From Bacillota bacterium (GTDB lineage Bacteria > Bacillota > Clostridia > Lachnospirales > Lachnospiraceae), in contig JAEYXC010000325.1 in assembly GCA_023428655.1 (NCBI GenBank), positions 1 to 6,481 of the forward strand: a stretch of DNA of 6,481 nucleotides. The letters run 5' to 3'. The notes below the pieces were generated by a model. That model was not told the DNA's origin. It ran no database searches and was given only the letters and a program-made list of their open reading frames with translations. This document shows, in pieces, positions 1 through 5,339 of the stretch; position 1 is the first letter of the stretch; each line of letters begins with the position of its first letter. The translations under genes and the position numbers were made by a program.

Positions 1-504
1 TCCCTGGATTACTGCCACATACTCCTTTGGAAAGACCTCGGAAAGAATTCTTTCTATAACCAAAGAAGTATTCAATGAGTAGTTGGAGGGCTTAACAATA
101 GCACAATTACCTGCTGCAATCGCACCAACCAAAGGAGCGATTGCTAACTGAAAGGGATAATTCCAAGGGGACATAATCAGAACAACACCATATGGCTCCG
201 AGAAGATTCTGCTCGTCGCCGGAAAATTGGTGATTGGGGTTCTGACCGATTTGGGTCTTGCCCATTCTCTCAGGTGTTTTCTTACAAAACGGATTTCCTC
301 CAATACTATACCGATTTCTGTAGCATAGGCTTCAAAAGGTGCTTTATTTAAATCTCTTTGAAGTGCATCCATAATATCCACTTCATGTTCCTTAATGGAC
401 TGCTCGAGTTTGTCCAAGTATTCCAATCTAACCTGTATTCTTCTGGTATTCCCTTCCGTAAAAAATAGCTTTTGCTGCTCTAATGCGTTGATGATATCCG
501 ACAT
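1..504 (-). CDS. Aldehyde dehydrogenase, class-3-like, N-terminal part (runs off the window)
   Basis: This is the first 168 residues of an NAD(P)-dependent aldehyde dehydrogenase, which oxidises aldehydes to carboxylic acids in the cytoplasm. The open frame continues past position 1, so roughly the last 60% of a usual ~450-residue protein is missing, including the catalytic Cys and general-base Glu. The visible part has the N-terminal helical region (about 1-85), then SEPYGVVLIMSPWNYPF at 102-118. Asn115 in PWN is the expected oxyanion-hole residue, and Lys138 in IVKPS is the expected cofactor-contacting lysine. The short N-terminus and the PWNYP form point to the ALDH3/YwdH/AlkH-like group (family knowledge). 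The start ATG at 504-502 follows AGGAGG (515-520) by 10 nt. Promoter, palindrome and a 40-bp repeat array lie upstream. Substrate cannot be read from this fragment. Confidence 0.93.
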   Translation of the reverse strand, partial: MSDIINALEQQKLFFTEGNTRRIQVRLEYLDKLEQSIKEHEVDIMDALQRDLNKAPFEAYATEIGIVLEEIRFVRKHLREWARPKSVRTPITNFPATSRIFSEPYGVVLIMSPWNYPFQLAIAPLVGAIAAGNCAIVKPSNYSLNTSLVIERILSEVFPKEYVAVIQG

Positions 505-520
505 ATAACCGTTACCTCCT

Positions 521-690
521 GTCTTAATTTCTGTTGAACCTAAAAACACGGTACTATGTTATCTGAATTACTGCTGCACCTAACTGCCACGGTACTTGTT
601 ATCTGAACTTCGACTGAACTTAACTGCCAGGATACTTGTAATCTGAATTTCGATTGAACCTAACAGCCCGTGTATTTGTTATCTGAATTT
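521..690 (-). repeat. Four-copy 40-bp tandem repeat in the aldehyde dehydrogenase leader
   Basis: Units start at 531, 571, 611 and 651 with a spacing of exactly 40 bp; partial copies lie at each edge. Conserved blocks on the plus strand are TGAACCTAACTGCCACGG and TACTTGTTATCTGAATT, with a few substitutions per unit. The unit at 531 has a compensating 1-base loss and gain. Because 40 is not a multiple of three, the array is not a coding repeat. It lies between the predicted promoter (746-774) and the start codon, so each unit would be transcribed in the leader of the minus-strand mRNA. The stretch just before the start codon, containing AGGAGG, itself looks like a diverged unit. Confidence 0.88.
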
Positions 691-713
691 TGTTGAATCG
701 TATGAACCATGCC

Positions 714-725
714 ACCTCGTTAGGT
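714..725. promoter_or_regulatory. Small inverted repeat just downstream of the aldehyde dehydrogenase start site
   Basis: ACCT-CGTT-AGGT is a 4-bp inverted repeat with a 4-nt centre. It lies about 15-25 bp inside the predicted transcript. Its position would suit an operator, but the arms are short and it could be chance. Confidence 0.2.
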
Positions 726-745
726 AAGGTATACTAATTACTTTA

Positions 746-774
746 ATTGTATTCTTTTTCGAATGGATTTTCAA
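746..774 (-). promoter_or_regulatory. Sigma-A-like promoter for the aldehyde dehydrogenase gene
   Basis: On the minus strand TTGAAA (774-769) is followed by 17 nt and TACAAT (751-746). Each box is one base off consensus and the spacing is ideal. Transcription would start near 739-740, giving a leader of about 235 nt that includes the 40-bp repeats. The promoter sits just beyond the terminator of the upstream flavodoxin gene, so the two genes are probably separate units. Confidence 0.6.
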
Positions 775-779
775 TCCAT
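763..779. promoter_or_regulatory. Perfect 7-bp palindrome overlapping the -35 box (candidate operator)
   Basis: ATGGATT-TTC-AATCCAT is a perfect inverted repeat with a 3-nt centre, and the minus-strand TTGAAA -35 box lies across that centre. A dimeric repressor bound here would block RNA polymerase. It could also act as a weak hairpin after the flavodoxin terminator, but no T-run follows it on the minus strand. No regulator gene lies nearby. Confidence 0.4.
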
Positions 780-780
780 G

Positions 781-827
781 ATTAAGAAAAGCCGGCTGGT
801 TGCATATTATTGCATCCATACCGGCTA
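781..827 (-). terminator. Rho-independent terminator after the flavodoxin-like gene
   Basis: The minus-strand transcript folds AGCCGG (826-821) against CCGGCT (795-790). Further pairs are TGG/CCA and TGCA/TGCA, with a TA/C internal loop and a T·T mismatch, around a 6-nt AT loop. The hairpin is followed by CTTTTCTT (790-783). It lies 14 bp beyond the flavodoxin stop codon. Confidence 0.8.
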
Positions 828-840
828 TCTGTTATCTGTG

Positions 841-1314
841 TTATTTATTACCAAGTACTTTGATCAGCTCCTGAATTTGAGCATCCTTCTTCTTACTCCT
901 CCAATTAACAATCGCTGTTTTACCCACCGTAGCTCCTTTTTGTTCACAAGCGTTTCTCATCTGTTTAATTGCATTTTTTCCACCCATCCAAGCATATGGA
1001 AAGGCTTGTGTAGCAAACAGATCTACCTTCTGTCCCTTCATGGTGGAAATCCGATTGATATATGCCGCCAACACCGGGGATATGGAAAAGCCTCTGACCG
1101 GAGCACCAACAATCAAATAATCATATCCACTCATATCCGGCTCCGGAAGAAAGCTGATCTTGTCGATATCAATTTCGTTTGTATTTTCTCCACCAACAGG
1201 TTCCAGCCTTTTAAGCGTAACCTGATGTCCGTTTTGCATCAGTTTCTCCATTAATTGCTCGGCAACTGCTTGTGTATTACCCGTGTGTGAATGAATAAAT
1301 AATCCGATCTTCAT
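841..1314 (-). CDS. Flavodoxin-like protein, single domain
   Basis: A 157-residue cytoplasmic protein with the flavodoxin fold, expected to bind FMN and carry electrons or act as a small NAD(P)H-dependent reductase. It opens with the first beta strand MKIGLFIHSHTGNT; Ser9-His10-Thr11-Gly12-Asn13-Thr14 form the phosphate-binding loop. A second FMN-side loop is visible at DYLIVGAPVRGFSISP (65-80), and FATQAFPYAWMGGKNA (100-115) matches the third loop region. The length is normal for a short-chain flavodoxin. The frame is open to a GTG at 1353, but the ATG at 1314 is preferred because GGGGGA lies 6 nt upstream and the fold begins exactly there. It has its own terminator (781-827) and a long gene-free leader side. 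The electron partner is not identifiable; a link to the flavodiiron gene 2.5 kb away is only a possibility. Confidence 0.88.
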   Translation of the reverse strand: MKIGLFIHSHTGNTQAVAEQLMEKLMQNGHQVTLKRLEPVGGENTNEIDIDKISFLPEPDMSGYDYLIVGAPVRGFSISPVLAAYINRISTMKGQKVDLFATQAFPYAWMGGKNAIKQMRNACEQKGATVGKTAIVNWRSKKKDAQIQELIKVLGNK

Positions 1315-1320
1315 AATGCA

Positions 1321-1326
1321 TCCCCC
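1321..1326 (-). promoter_or_regulatory. Ribosome binding site fixing the flavodoxin start
   Basis: GGGGGA on the minus strand lies 6 nt before the ATG at 1314-1312. The upstream in-frame GTG at 1353 has no comparable site, so the shorter protein is preferred. Confidence 0.65.
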
Positions 1327-1455
1327 ATTAAACCTTAATATTCCTATTTTCACAGCAATTTTGATCAGCTGCTATGTCTTTATTCGTTACTCTTCCTTCT
1401 TAAGAGAAAAGCCATTTCACCTTTTTCTCCACCATCTCACTATCCATCCAGTGTT

Positions 1456-1579
1456 ATTCTTTCCTATACTTCATTGACTTCTGCAATGTTCCAGCTGGGA
1501 ATTAATAAAGACCCCAAATTCTTTACTATACTTCATTGGCTCCTGTAATGTGCCAGAAGCGTATTAATTAATGACCCCT
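1456..1579. repeat. Direct duplication of a 62-bp unit
   Basis: Copy 1 spans 1456-1517 and copy 2 starts at 1518. Shared blocks are ATTCTTT.CTATACTTCATTG, CTG.AATGT.CCAG, ATTAAT and GACCCC in the same order and almost the same spacing. A third, much weaker copy may begin near 1584 (TTTTATACTT, then a GCTTC..TCGCTTCC stretch). The period is not a multiple of three, so a coding repeat is unlikely. On the minus strand each copy carries a GTCAATGAAG- or GCCAATGAAG-type stretch that opens only very short frames. Confidence 0.75.
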
Positions 1580-1633
1580 AACTGTTTTATACTTAGGTCA
1601 GCTGCTTCAATCGCTTCCGAATTTATAACAATC

Positions 1634-1665
1634 AAAAAAGCGGTACTATCTCGGTAGGCCTTTTT
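1634..1665 (-). terminator. Imperfect terminator-like hairpin, possibly decayed
   Basis: A-run and T-run (AAAAAAGC ... GCCTTTTT on the plus strand) flank GGTACTATCTCGGTAG. The outer arms pair, CTA/TAG pairs inside, but the GGTA on one side has no partner. Adding TACC after the TAG would give a nearly perfect long stem, which suggests loss of about 4 bases. On the minus strand it ends in six T's, so it could terminate transcripts from the SLT-YdeI unit. Confidence 0.35.
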
Positions 1666-1815
1666 ACTTCACACTTTTTAAGCATGTTATTAATTATAAT
1701 ATATTTAGGAAATATTACTACTATATTGTCACATTTTTAATCTTATTTTAACCTTTTGAATCGGTTACTCCAAAAAGAGATCTGATCATCCACAGGGATT
1801 ACAGACCTCTTACTT

Positions 1816-1974
1816 TGTGTATCTTCTAACTTCATGATAAGCATAATAGAATCTACATGAGTTTTTCTACTCACTTTATCACGAGTTATATCTTCTTTCT
1901 TTATCAAGTTGCCTTCTGATTCATCATAATTAATACCCTATGATTCATCAAAAGTTTTTCTTCTCACTTCATCA
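1816..1974. repeat. Degenerate ~23-bp tandem array, about seven units
   Basis: On the plus strand a unit resembling AGTT.TTCTTCT.ACTTCATCA recurs, with the final ATCA/ATGA ending at 1837, 1860, 1881, 1906, 1926, 1950 and 1974. Spacings are 23, 21, 25, 20, 24 and 24 bp. The best pair (1860-1881 and 1953-1974) matches at 20 of 22 positions. TGATTCATCA occurs exactly at 1917-1926 and 1941-1950. The array begins 6 bp beyond the stop of the YdeI-like gene on its transcribed side. Confidence 0.6.
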
Positions 1975-1980
1975 TGGGAA

Positions 1981-2439
1981 CTACTTTAACTTTTTTCCCT
2001 CCGATAGCTTTAATATGGATTTCTCGATACGATCTCTTCTTGTCTCTTCCCTCTTAGCAGCTGTGATCCAAAGTACATAATCCTTCTTGCCGGAATAGGA
2101 AAGGGCTTCATAGGTTGCTTGAGCATCGCTGTTTCTTTCCAGGGCCTCAAGAAAATCCTCAGGTGCTTCCACAAGCCTTACCTCGTCATCCTTAGCAATC
2201 GTAACCGTAACAACATCCCCCGGTTCCTTTCCAATCAGCTTGCGTATCTCCTGGGTCATGCCAAGCATATAGTGGCCACCCATACGAACCAGTGAGCCAC
2301 GATATTGTATCCCGTCAAAGGTAGCAAGGACCTTCACTCTTTTTGCTCCAAAGACCTCTTCCACATCAAAGGGAGGTTCCACGTAGGCTCCGTTCACGCC
2401 CTCCGCTTTTCTAATGATCGCTTCGAACTTCTGTATCAT
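1981..2439 (-). CDS. YdeI/OmdA-type protein with an N-terminal DUF1905 domain
   Basis: A complete 152-residue cytoplasmic protein. Residues about 3-88 look like DUF1905: PPFDVEEVFG, then VLATFDGIQYRGSLVRMGGHYMLGM, then IRKLIGKEPGDVVTVTIAKDD. Residues about 95-150 look like the YdeI/OmdA (bacteriocin-protection-like) domain: LERNSDAQATYEALSYSGKKDYVLWITAAKREETRRDRI. Domain names come from family recognition; the biochemical role of this family is not established, so none is given. The start ATG follows GGAGG (2446-2450) by 6 nt. It lies 28 bp downstream of the lytic transglycosylase gene on the same strand with no visible terminator between, so co-transcription is likely. No signal peptide or membrane segment is present. 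A degenerate tandem array starts just after the stop codon. Confidence 0.85.
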   Translation of the reverse strand: MIQKFEAIIRKAEGVNGAYVEPPFDVEEVFGAKRVKVLATFDGIQYRGSLVRMGGHYMLGMTQEIRKLIGKEPGDVVTVTIAKDDEVRLVEAPEDFLEALERNSDAQATYEALSYSGKKDYVLWITAAKREETRRDRIEKSILKLSEGKKLK

Positions 2440-2467
2440 TCATTTCCTCCTATAAGGATGCATTGCA

Positions 2468-3286
2468 TCAGATGAATTTTTGATCCTTTAACAAATTCAT
2501 GACCGGTACATTATAAGTAATATCCTTAGCAGTATAATTAGGCTTATCCTCTTGACTTATCTGCTTCCTAATTTCCTCTTCTTCCTCTTCCTTAATCAGT
2601 AGATCCAGAAAGTTCAGATAATCCTCATAAGAAAAAAGTGAGTCCAAGCTATCAAACCAGTTATCGGAACCACTGACGCTGTTTGCTATAAGAAAAGCGT
2701 AGTTATTTTGAACCGGTGCCGATGCGGCAACATTTGTCTTCGTTTGATTTATATTACCATCAGGTGCATCAACGGTTACTAAGGCTCCCTTGGTATCCGT
2801 TCCCTGCTGCATGTAGTTAATAACCTTCTTTACATAATTTTGAGTCTCTTCAAAGGGAGGTATTCCGCCATATTTCTTTACATTTCCGCTTCCAGCGTTA
2901 TACGCAGCCAGCGCTAGCTTTGTGTTGCCATCATATTTTTTCAGTAAACCACTGATATACTTTGCTCCACCCATTATATTTTGTTCTGCGTCAAAGGAAT
3001 CCGTTACGCCAAGTTCTTTTGCAGTAGCAGGCATTAGCTGCATCACTCCCTGAGCTCCACTGCGGGATACTGCAGTGGGATTAAAGCCGGACTCCGCTTT
3101 GCCGATTGCTTTTAAGAGCTCCACCGATACATTATATTCTTTGGAGGCCTTATTAAAAATCTCATCCAGAGTTATTGTTTCACCCAGCAAGGAAGAAAAC
3201 TCCCCACCATCGTTATTTTTCTTTACTGAATTTAACCCTTGTGCTTTCTTAACATCAATATTCAATATTGCATTTATCTCAGCCAT
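2468..3286 (-). CDS. SLT-type lytic transglycosylase without a signal peptide
   Basis: A 272-residue peptidoglycan-cleaving enzyme that would cut the MurNAc-GlcNAc bond to form 1,6-anhydro ends. The goose-lysozyme-like SLT domain spans about 40-162. It contains LLKAIGKAESGFNP with catalytic Glu65, SGAQGVMQLMP (76-86) and ALAAYNAGSGNV (125-136), all complete. The first 40 residues have no hydrophobic segment, so no Sec signal is visible although the substrate is outside the membrane. The C-terminal ~110 residues are not recognised and include six glutamates at 233-238. The frame is open to an ATG at 3301, but the ATG at 3286 is preferred: AAGGTGAT (3298-3291) lies 4 nt before it and itself overlaps the earlier ATG. 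A sigma-A-like promoter lies upstream, and the YdeI-like gene follows 28 bp downstream. A flagellum-linked or phage-like role is possible but not shown by neighbours. Confidence 0.9.
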   Translation of the reverse strand: MAEINAILNIDVKKAQGLNSVKKNNDGGEFSSLLGETITLDEIFNKASKEYNVSVELLKAIGKAESGFNPTAVSRSGAQGVMQLMPATAKELGVTDSFDAEQNIMGGAKYISGLLKKYDGNTKLALAAYNAGSGNVKKYGGIPPFEETQNYVKKVINYMQQGTDTKGALVTVDAPDGNINQTKTNVAASAPVQNNYAFLIANSVSGSDNWFDSLDSLFSYEDYLNFLDLLIKEEEEEEIRKQISQEDKPNYTAKDITYNVPVMNLLKDQKFI

Positions 3287-3290
3287 TTTT

Positions 3291-3298
3291 ATCACCTT
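3291..3298 (-). promoter_or_regulatory. Ribosome binding site fixing the transglycosylase start
   Basis: AAGGTGAT on the minus strand matches the anti-Shine-Dalgarno sequence and ends 4 nt before the ATG at 3286-3284. It overlaps the codons after the alternative ATG at 3301, which has no good site of its own. Confidence 0.65.
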
Positions 3299-3389
3299 CA
3301 TACTGCATATAAGCAGATTAATAAGCTTGTCTCTTGTCCAAGTATCAAAGACATAGGCTCGTTTGGTTCGATCCGCCGTCTCTTCATTT

Positions 3390-3418
3390 ATTTTAATCTA
3401 TTTTATCTCATTTATCAA
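3390..3418 (-). promoter_or_regulatory. Sigma-A-like promoter for the transglycosylase-YdeI unit
   Basis: On the minus strand TTGATA (3418-3413) is followed by 17 nt and TAAAAT (3395-3390). Transcription would start near 3383, leaving a leader of about 97 nt. That leader holds a small CTGC/GCAG hairpin (CTGC-TTATAT-GCAG) shortly before the ribosome binding site. Confidence 0.6.
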
Positions 3419-3650
3419 CATATTATATCATTTTCCCTTCCTTTCTCTTATATTATTTTCCACTATTTCTCATTATACTGCCACTTTACGTCATACGCTT
3501 TGGAGTATATAATTCATGTTGCTATGTAATTCTTGTTCCGAGCTGTACTGCCAACAGCCTGTCATTATGAAATACACTCTTGTATAAATGAATAGATATG
3601 TTATTATTATCCTGATAAAACGATCAAAGATAACATAATAGTCATGCCAA

Positions 3651-3734
3651 CAAGAATCTTATTGAGGCTACTATTCTTGGGGGGTGACAAAGAAAAGCCC
3701 AAGGAAAACGCACCATTTCTTTCTTCTAGAAAGG
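3651..3734 (+). promoter_or_regulatory. Run of three hairpins, two mutually exclusive, upstream of fprA
   Basis: Hairpin 1 pairs CAAGAAT (3651-3657) with ATTCTTG (3673-3679). Hairpin 2 pairs TTCTTGGG (3674-3681) with CCCAAGGA (3698-3705), including one T·G pair, and uses the same CTTG bases as hairpin 1. Hairpin 3 pairs CTTTCT (3719-3724) with AGAAAG (3728-3733). It would act in RNA only if transcription starts upstream of 3651; the better promoter lies downstream, so an operator or DNA role is equally possible. Confidence 0.35.
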
Positions 3735-3737
3735 TAC

Positions 3738-3767
3738 TTGTTTTCAATGTTATGAATGTAGTACAAT
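3738..3767 (+). promoter_or_regulatory. Probable sigma-A-like promoter of fprA
   Basis: TTGTTT (3738-3743) is followed by 18 nt and TACAAT (3762-3767). Transcription would start near 3774, leaving a leader of about 85 nt. The leader carries a small hairpin GGTA..GC/GC..TACC (3797-3814) with a 5-nt loop. The -35 box is weak in its second half. Confidence 0.5.
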
Positions 3768-3858
3768 ATTAACAATGAAGTGTTTTAAATATCATCGGTA
3801 AGCCTTGTGCTACCCATGACATCATAATATATCAAATTATATCAGGAGGTTTTATACT

Positions 3859-5058
3859 ATGCATTGTGTTCAGGAAATAGCACCTAAGGTTTTTTGGGTT
3901 GGGGGTAGCGACAGGCGCTTAGCTCTCTTCGAGAATATGTTCCCCCTCCCCAATGGTGTTGCATATAATTCCTATCTTTTTATGGATGAAAAGACAGCTC
4001 TTATCGATACAGTGGACCGCTCCATCAGTGATCTGTTTGTGGAGAATGTAACTCATGTACTGGGCGGTCGTAATCTGGATTATTTAGTTATCAATCACAT
4101 GGAACCGGATCATTGCGCTAACATTGAAGAAATCGCTCGCAGATATCCAAATGTTAAAATTATTGGTAACAAGAAAACCTTTCAATTCATTGAACAATTC
4201 TATAATATGGATCTGACATCCAATTACCAAGAGGTAAAGGAGGGTGAAGAACTCTCATTGGGATCGAATACTCTTCGCTTCTATATGGCTCCCATGGTAC
4301 ATTGGCCTGAGGTTATGGTTACCTATGAGATGAGTCAGGGAATTTTATTTTCTGCGGATGCCTTTGGATCCTTTGGTGCCGGAGCAGGAAATCTATTTTC
4401 AGACGAAGTAGATGAGAAGGATATGGATGAGGCCAGACGCTATTATTCAAACATAGTAGGCCGATACGGCTCACAGGTACAGGCATTATTCAAGAAGCTG
4501 GACGGATTACAAATTAATATGATCTGTGCTCTTCATGGTCTAATCTGGAGAAAGGAAGATATTCCCTTCATTATTGACAAATATGATAAATGGAGCCGCT
4601 ATGAACCGGAGAAAAAGGGTGTGGTACTGGTCTATGCCTCCATGTACGGCAATACCGAGAATATCATGAATGCATTGGCAAACAAGCTTGCTTTACGTGG
4701 CGTACGTGATATGAAGATGTATGATGTGTCCAAGACCCATCCATCCTTTATTATCTCGGATCTATGGAAATACAGCCATATGGTAATCGGTTCCCCTACC
4801 TACAACATGCATCTGTATTTTGTCATGGACGCGCTTCTTAAAGATATCTCTGTACTGGGATTAAAGGATCGCAAGGTTTCTATTATCGGAAATCACTCCT
4901 GGGCAAGTGCTGCTATGAAGTCCATGAAGGAGCAATTTGAAGCAATGAAGAATATGGAGATAATCGGTACTCCAATGGATGTTCGGTCAACCATCAAAGC
5001 GGATAAGGAGTTTGAGCTTGATGAGCTAGCAGATGCAATTGTTGCATCACTTCAATAA
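3859..5058 (+). CDS. fprA: Flavodiiron protein (A-type flavoprotein), oxygen/NO reductase
   Basis: A complete 399-residue cytoplasmic enzyme that reduces O2 to water and/or NO to N2O, protecting an anaerobe. Residues about 1-250 form the metallo-beta-lactamase-like diiron domain. All expected ligands are present: His80, Glu82, Asp84 and His85 in NHMEPDHC, His148 in MVHWPE, Asp167 in SADAFG and His226 in ALHG. Residues about 255-397 form a flavodoxin domain with the FMN phosphate loop SMYGNTEN (261-268) and the GSPTYN segment (311-316). There is no C-terminal rubredoxin or flavin reductase domain, so it is the minimal class A form; electrons usually come through a separate rubredoxin, and no such gene is in the window. 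Substrate preference cannot be read from sequence. AGGAGG (3844-3849) lies 9 nt before the start. It is transcribed alone, divergent from the transglycosylase and convergent with the GGDEF gene. Confidence 0.97.
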   Translation: MHCVQEIAPKVFWVGGSDRRLALFENMFPLPNGVAYNSYLFMDEKTALIDTVDRSISDLFVENVTHVLGGRNLDYLVINHMEPDHCANIEEIARRYPNVKIIGNKKTFQFIEQFYNMDLTSNYQEVKEGEELSLGSNTLRFYMAPMVHWPEVMVTYEMSQGILFSADAFGSFGAGAGNLFSDEVDEKDMDEARRYYSNIVGRYGSQVQALFKKLDGLQINMICALHGLIWRKEDIPFIIDKYDKWSRYEPEKKGVVLVYASMYGNTENIMNALANKLALRGVRDMKMYDVSKTHPSFIISDLWKYSHMVIGSPTYNMHLYFVMDALLKDISVLGLKDRKVSIIGNHSWASAAMKSMKEQFEAMKNMEIIGTPMDVRSTIKADKEFELDELADAIVASLQ

Positions 5059-5135
5059 AATAGGAACAAACCTTAACAAAGAAGGGGCTATTGCAAAACG
5101 CAAGTTCAAGAAAATGAAAGGACAACATGCATCCC

Positions 5136-5175
5136 AACCAGATAATCTCTTTCCGTATGGTAAGATTATCTGGTT
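5136..5175. repeat. Interior hairpin 1: perfect 13-bp stem
   Basis: AACCAGATAATCT (5136-5148) pairs perfectly with AGATTATCTGGTT (5163-5175) around a 14-nt loop. It abuts the inner edge of the left inverted end. Confidence 0.85.
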
Positions 5176-5179
5176 CGCG

Positions 5180-5234
5180 TGCGCGTTCGCATAATTACAA
5201 GCAAGCTTGTATATGCTCACTTTGCATACGCGCA
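5180..5234. repeat. Interior hairpin 2: GC-rich base with a nested stem
   Basis: TGCGCGT (5180-5186) pairs with ACGCGCA (5228-5234). Inside it GCATA/TATGC and TACAAGC/GCTTGTA (5189-5216) pair, with a 2-nt bulge and an AA centre. The base of this stem is unusually GC-rich for the window. Confidence 0.75.
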
Positions 5235-5238
5235 TAAT

Positions 5239-5339
5239 ACACTGTTTGACGGACAGATTGTTGTTTTTGTATGACAAATTAGCAAACATTTATGTTTGAT
5301 AATGACATACAAATCAATAAGATGTCAGTCAACCTGTGT
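5239..5339. repeat. Interior hairpin 3: ~100-nt long imperfect stem
   Basis: From outside in, paired segments are ACAC/GTGT, TTGAC/GTCAA, GACA/TGTC, ATTG/CAAT, TTTGTATG/CATACAAA, ATTA/TAAT and CAAACAT/ATGTTTG, around a TT centre (5290-5291). The segments are in perfect nested order with small internal loops, which is hard to get by chance. Confidence 0.75.

Larger units (their letters stand above)
1315..1980. other. Gene-free spacer with several repeat layers
   Basis: This 666-bp spacer between the YdeI-like gene and the flavodoxin gene has no convincing gene. It holds a 62-bp direct duplication (1456-1579), an imperfect terminator-like hairpin (1634-1665), a very AT-rich stretch (about 1680-1750) and a degenerate ~23-bp tandem array (1816-1974). 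A weak hairpin GAGAAAA/TTTTCTC lies at 1404-1429. TCAGCTGCT occurs at 1366-1374 and 1598-1606, outside the duplicated unit. I found no promoter for the flavodoxin gene that meets both box and spacing criteria. Confidence 0.6.
3287..3858. other. Divergent regulatory spacer between the transglycosylase and fprA
   Basis: The 572-bp spacer has no convincing gene. From the left it holds the transglycosylase leader and promoter, a T-rich tract (about 3381-3476), a small GCTGT/ACAGC hairpin (3542-3558), three consecutive hairpins (3651-3733) and the predicted fprA promoter and leader. A second, poorer plus-strand promoter could be TTGTAT (3580-3585) with TATTAT (3605-3610), but its spacer is 19 nt. 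Confidence 0.55.

Noticed and set aside
521..690. CRISPR array
   Set aside because: The whole 40-bp unit is repeated with no variable spacers, and there are no cas genes in the window.
763..1254. 163-codon open frame on the plus strand
   Set aside because: It runs antisense through most of the flavodoxin gene and its protein has no recognisable motif. Its start lies in the palindrome and the terminator.
1743..1907. Possible 54-residue minus-strand gene starting at TTG with AGAAGG upstream
   Set aside because: Its first part is the degenerate tandem array, the start is non-canonical with only 4 nt spacing, and the protein is not recognised. The frame is open mainly because several repeat steps are multiples of three.
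3365..3374. GGTTCGATCC, resembling a tRNA T-loop
   Set aside because: The flanking bases do not form a T-stem and no acceptor or anticodon arm can be found around it.
3733..3742. GGTACTTGTT, identical to part of the 40-bp repeat (591-600), overlapping the fprA -35 box
   Set aside because: Ten bases shared once in 6.5 kb of AT-rich DNA, without the rest of the unit, is too weak to claim a common site.
3824..3840. ATAAT-N7-ATTAT near the fprA start, considered as a PerR-type box
   Set aside because: The half sites are separated by 7 nt, unlike the TTATAAT-N-ATTATAA form, and such AT palindromes are common in this composition.
5047..5289. 80-codon minus-strand frame and overlapping plus-strand frames around 5292-5581
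   Set aside because: They lie in the inverted-repeat element or antisense to the GGDEF gene, have no ribosome binding site and no motif.
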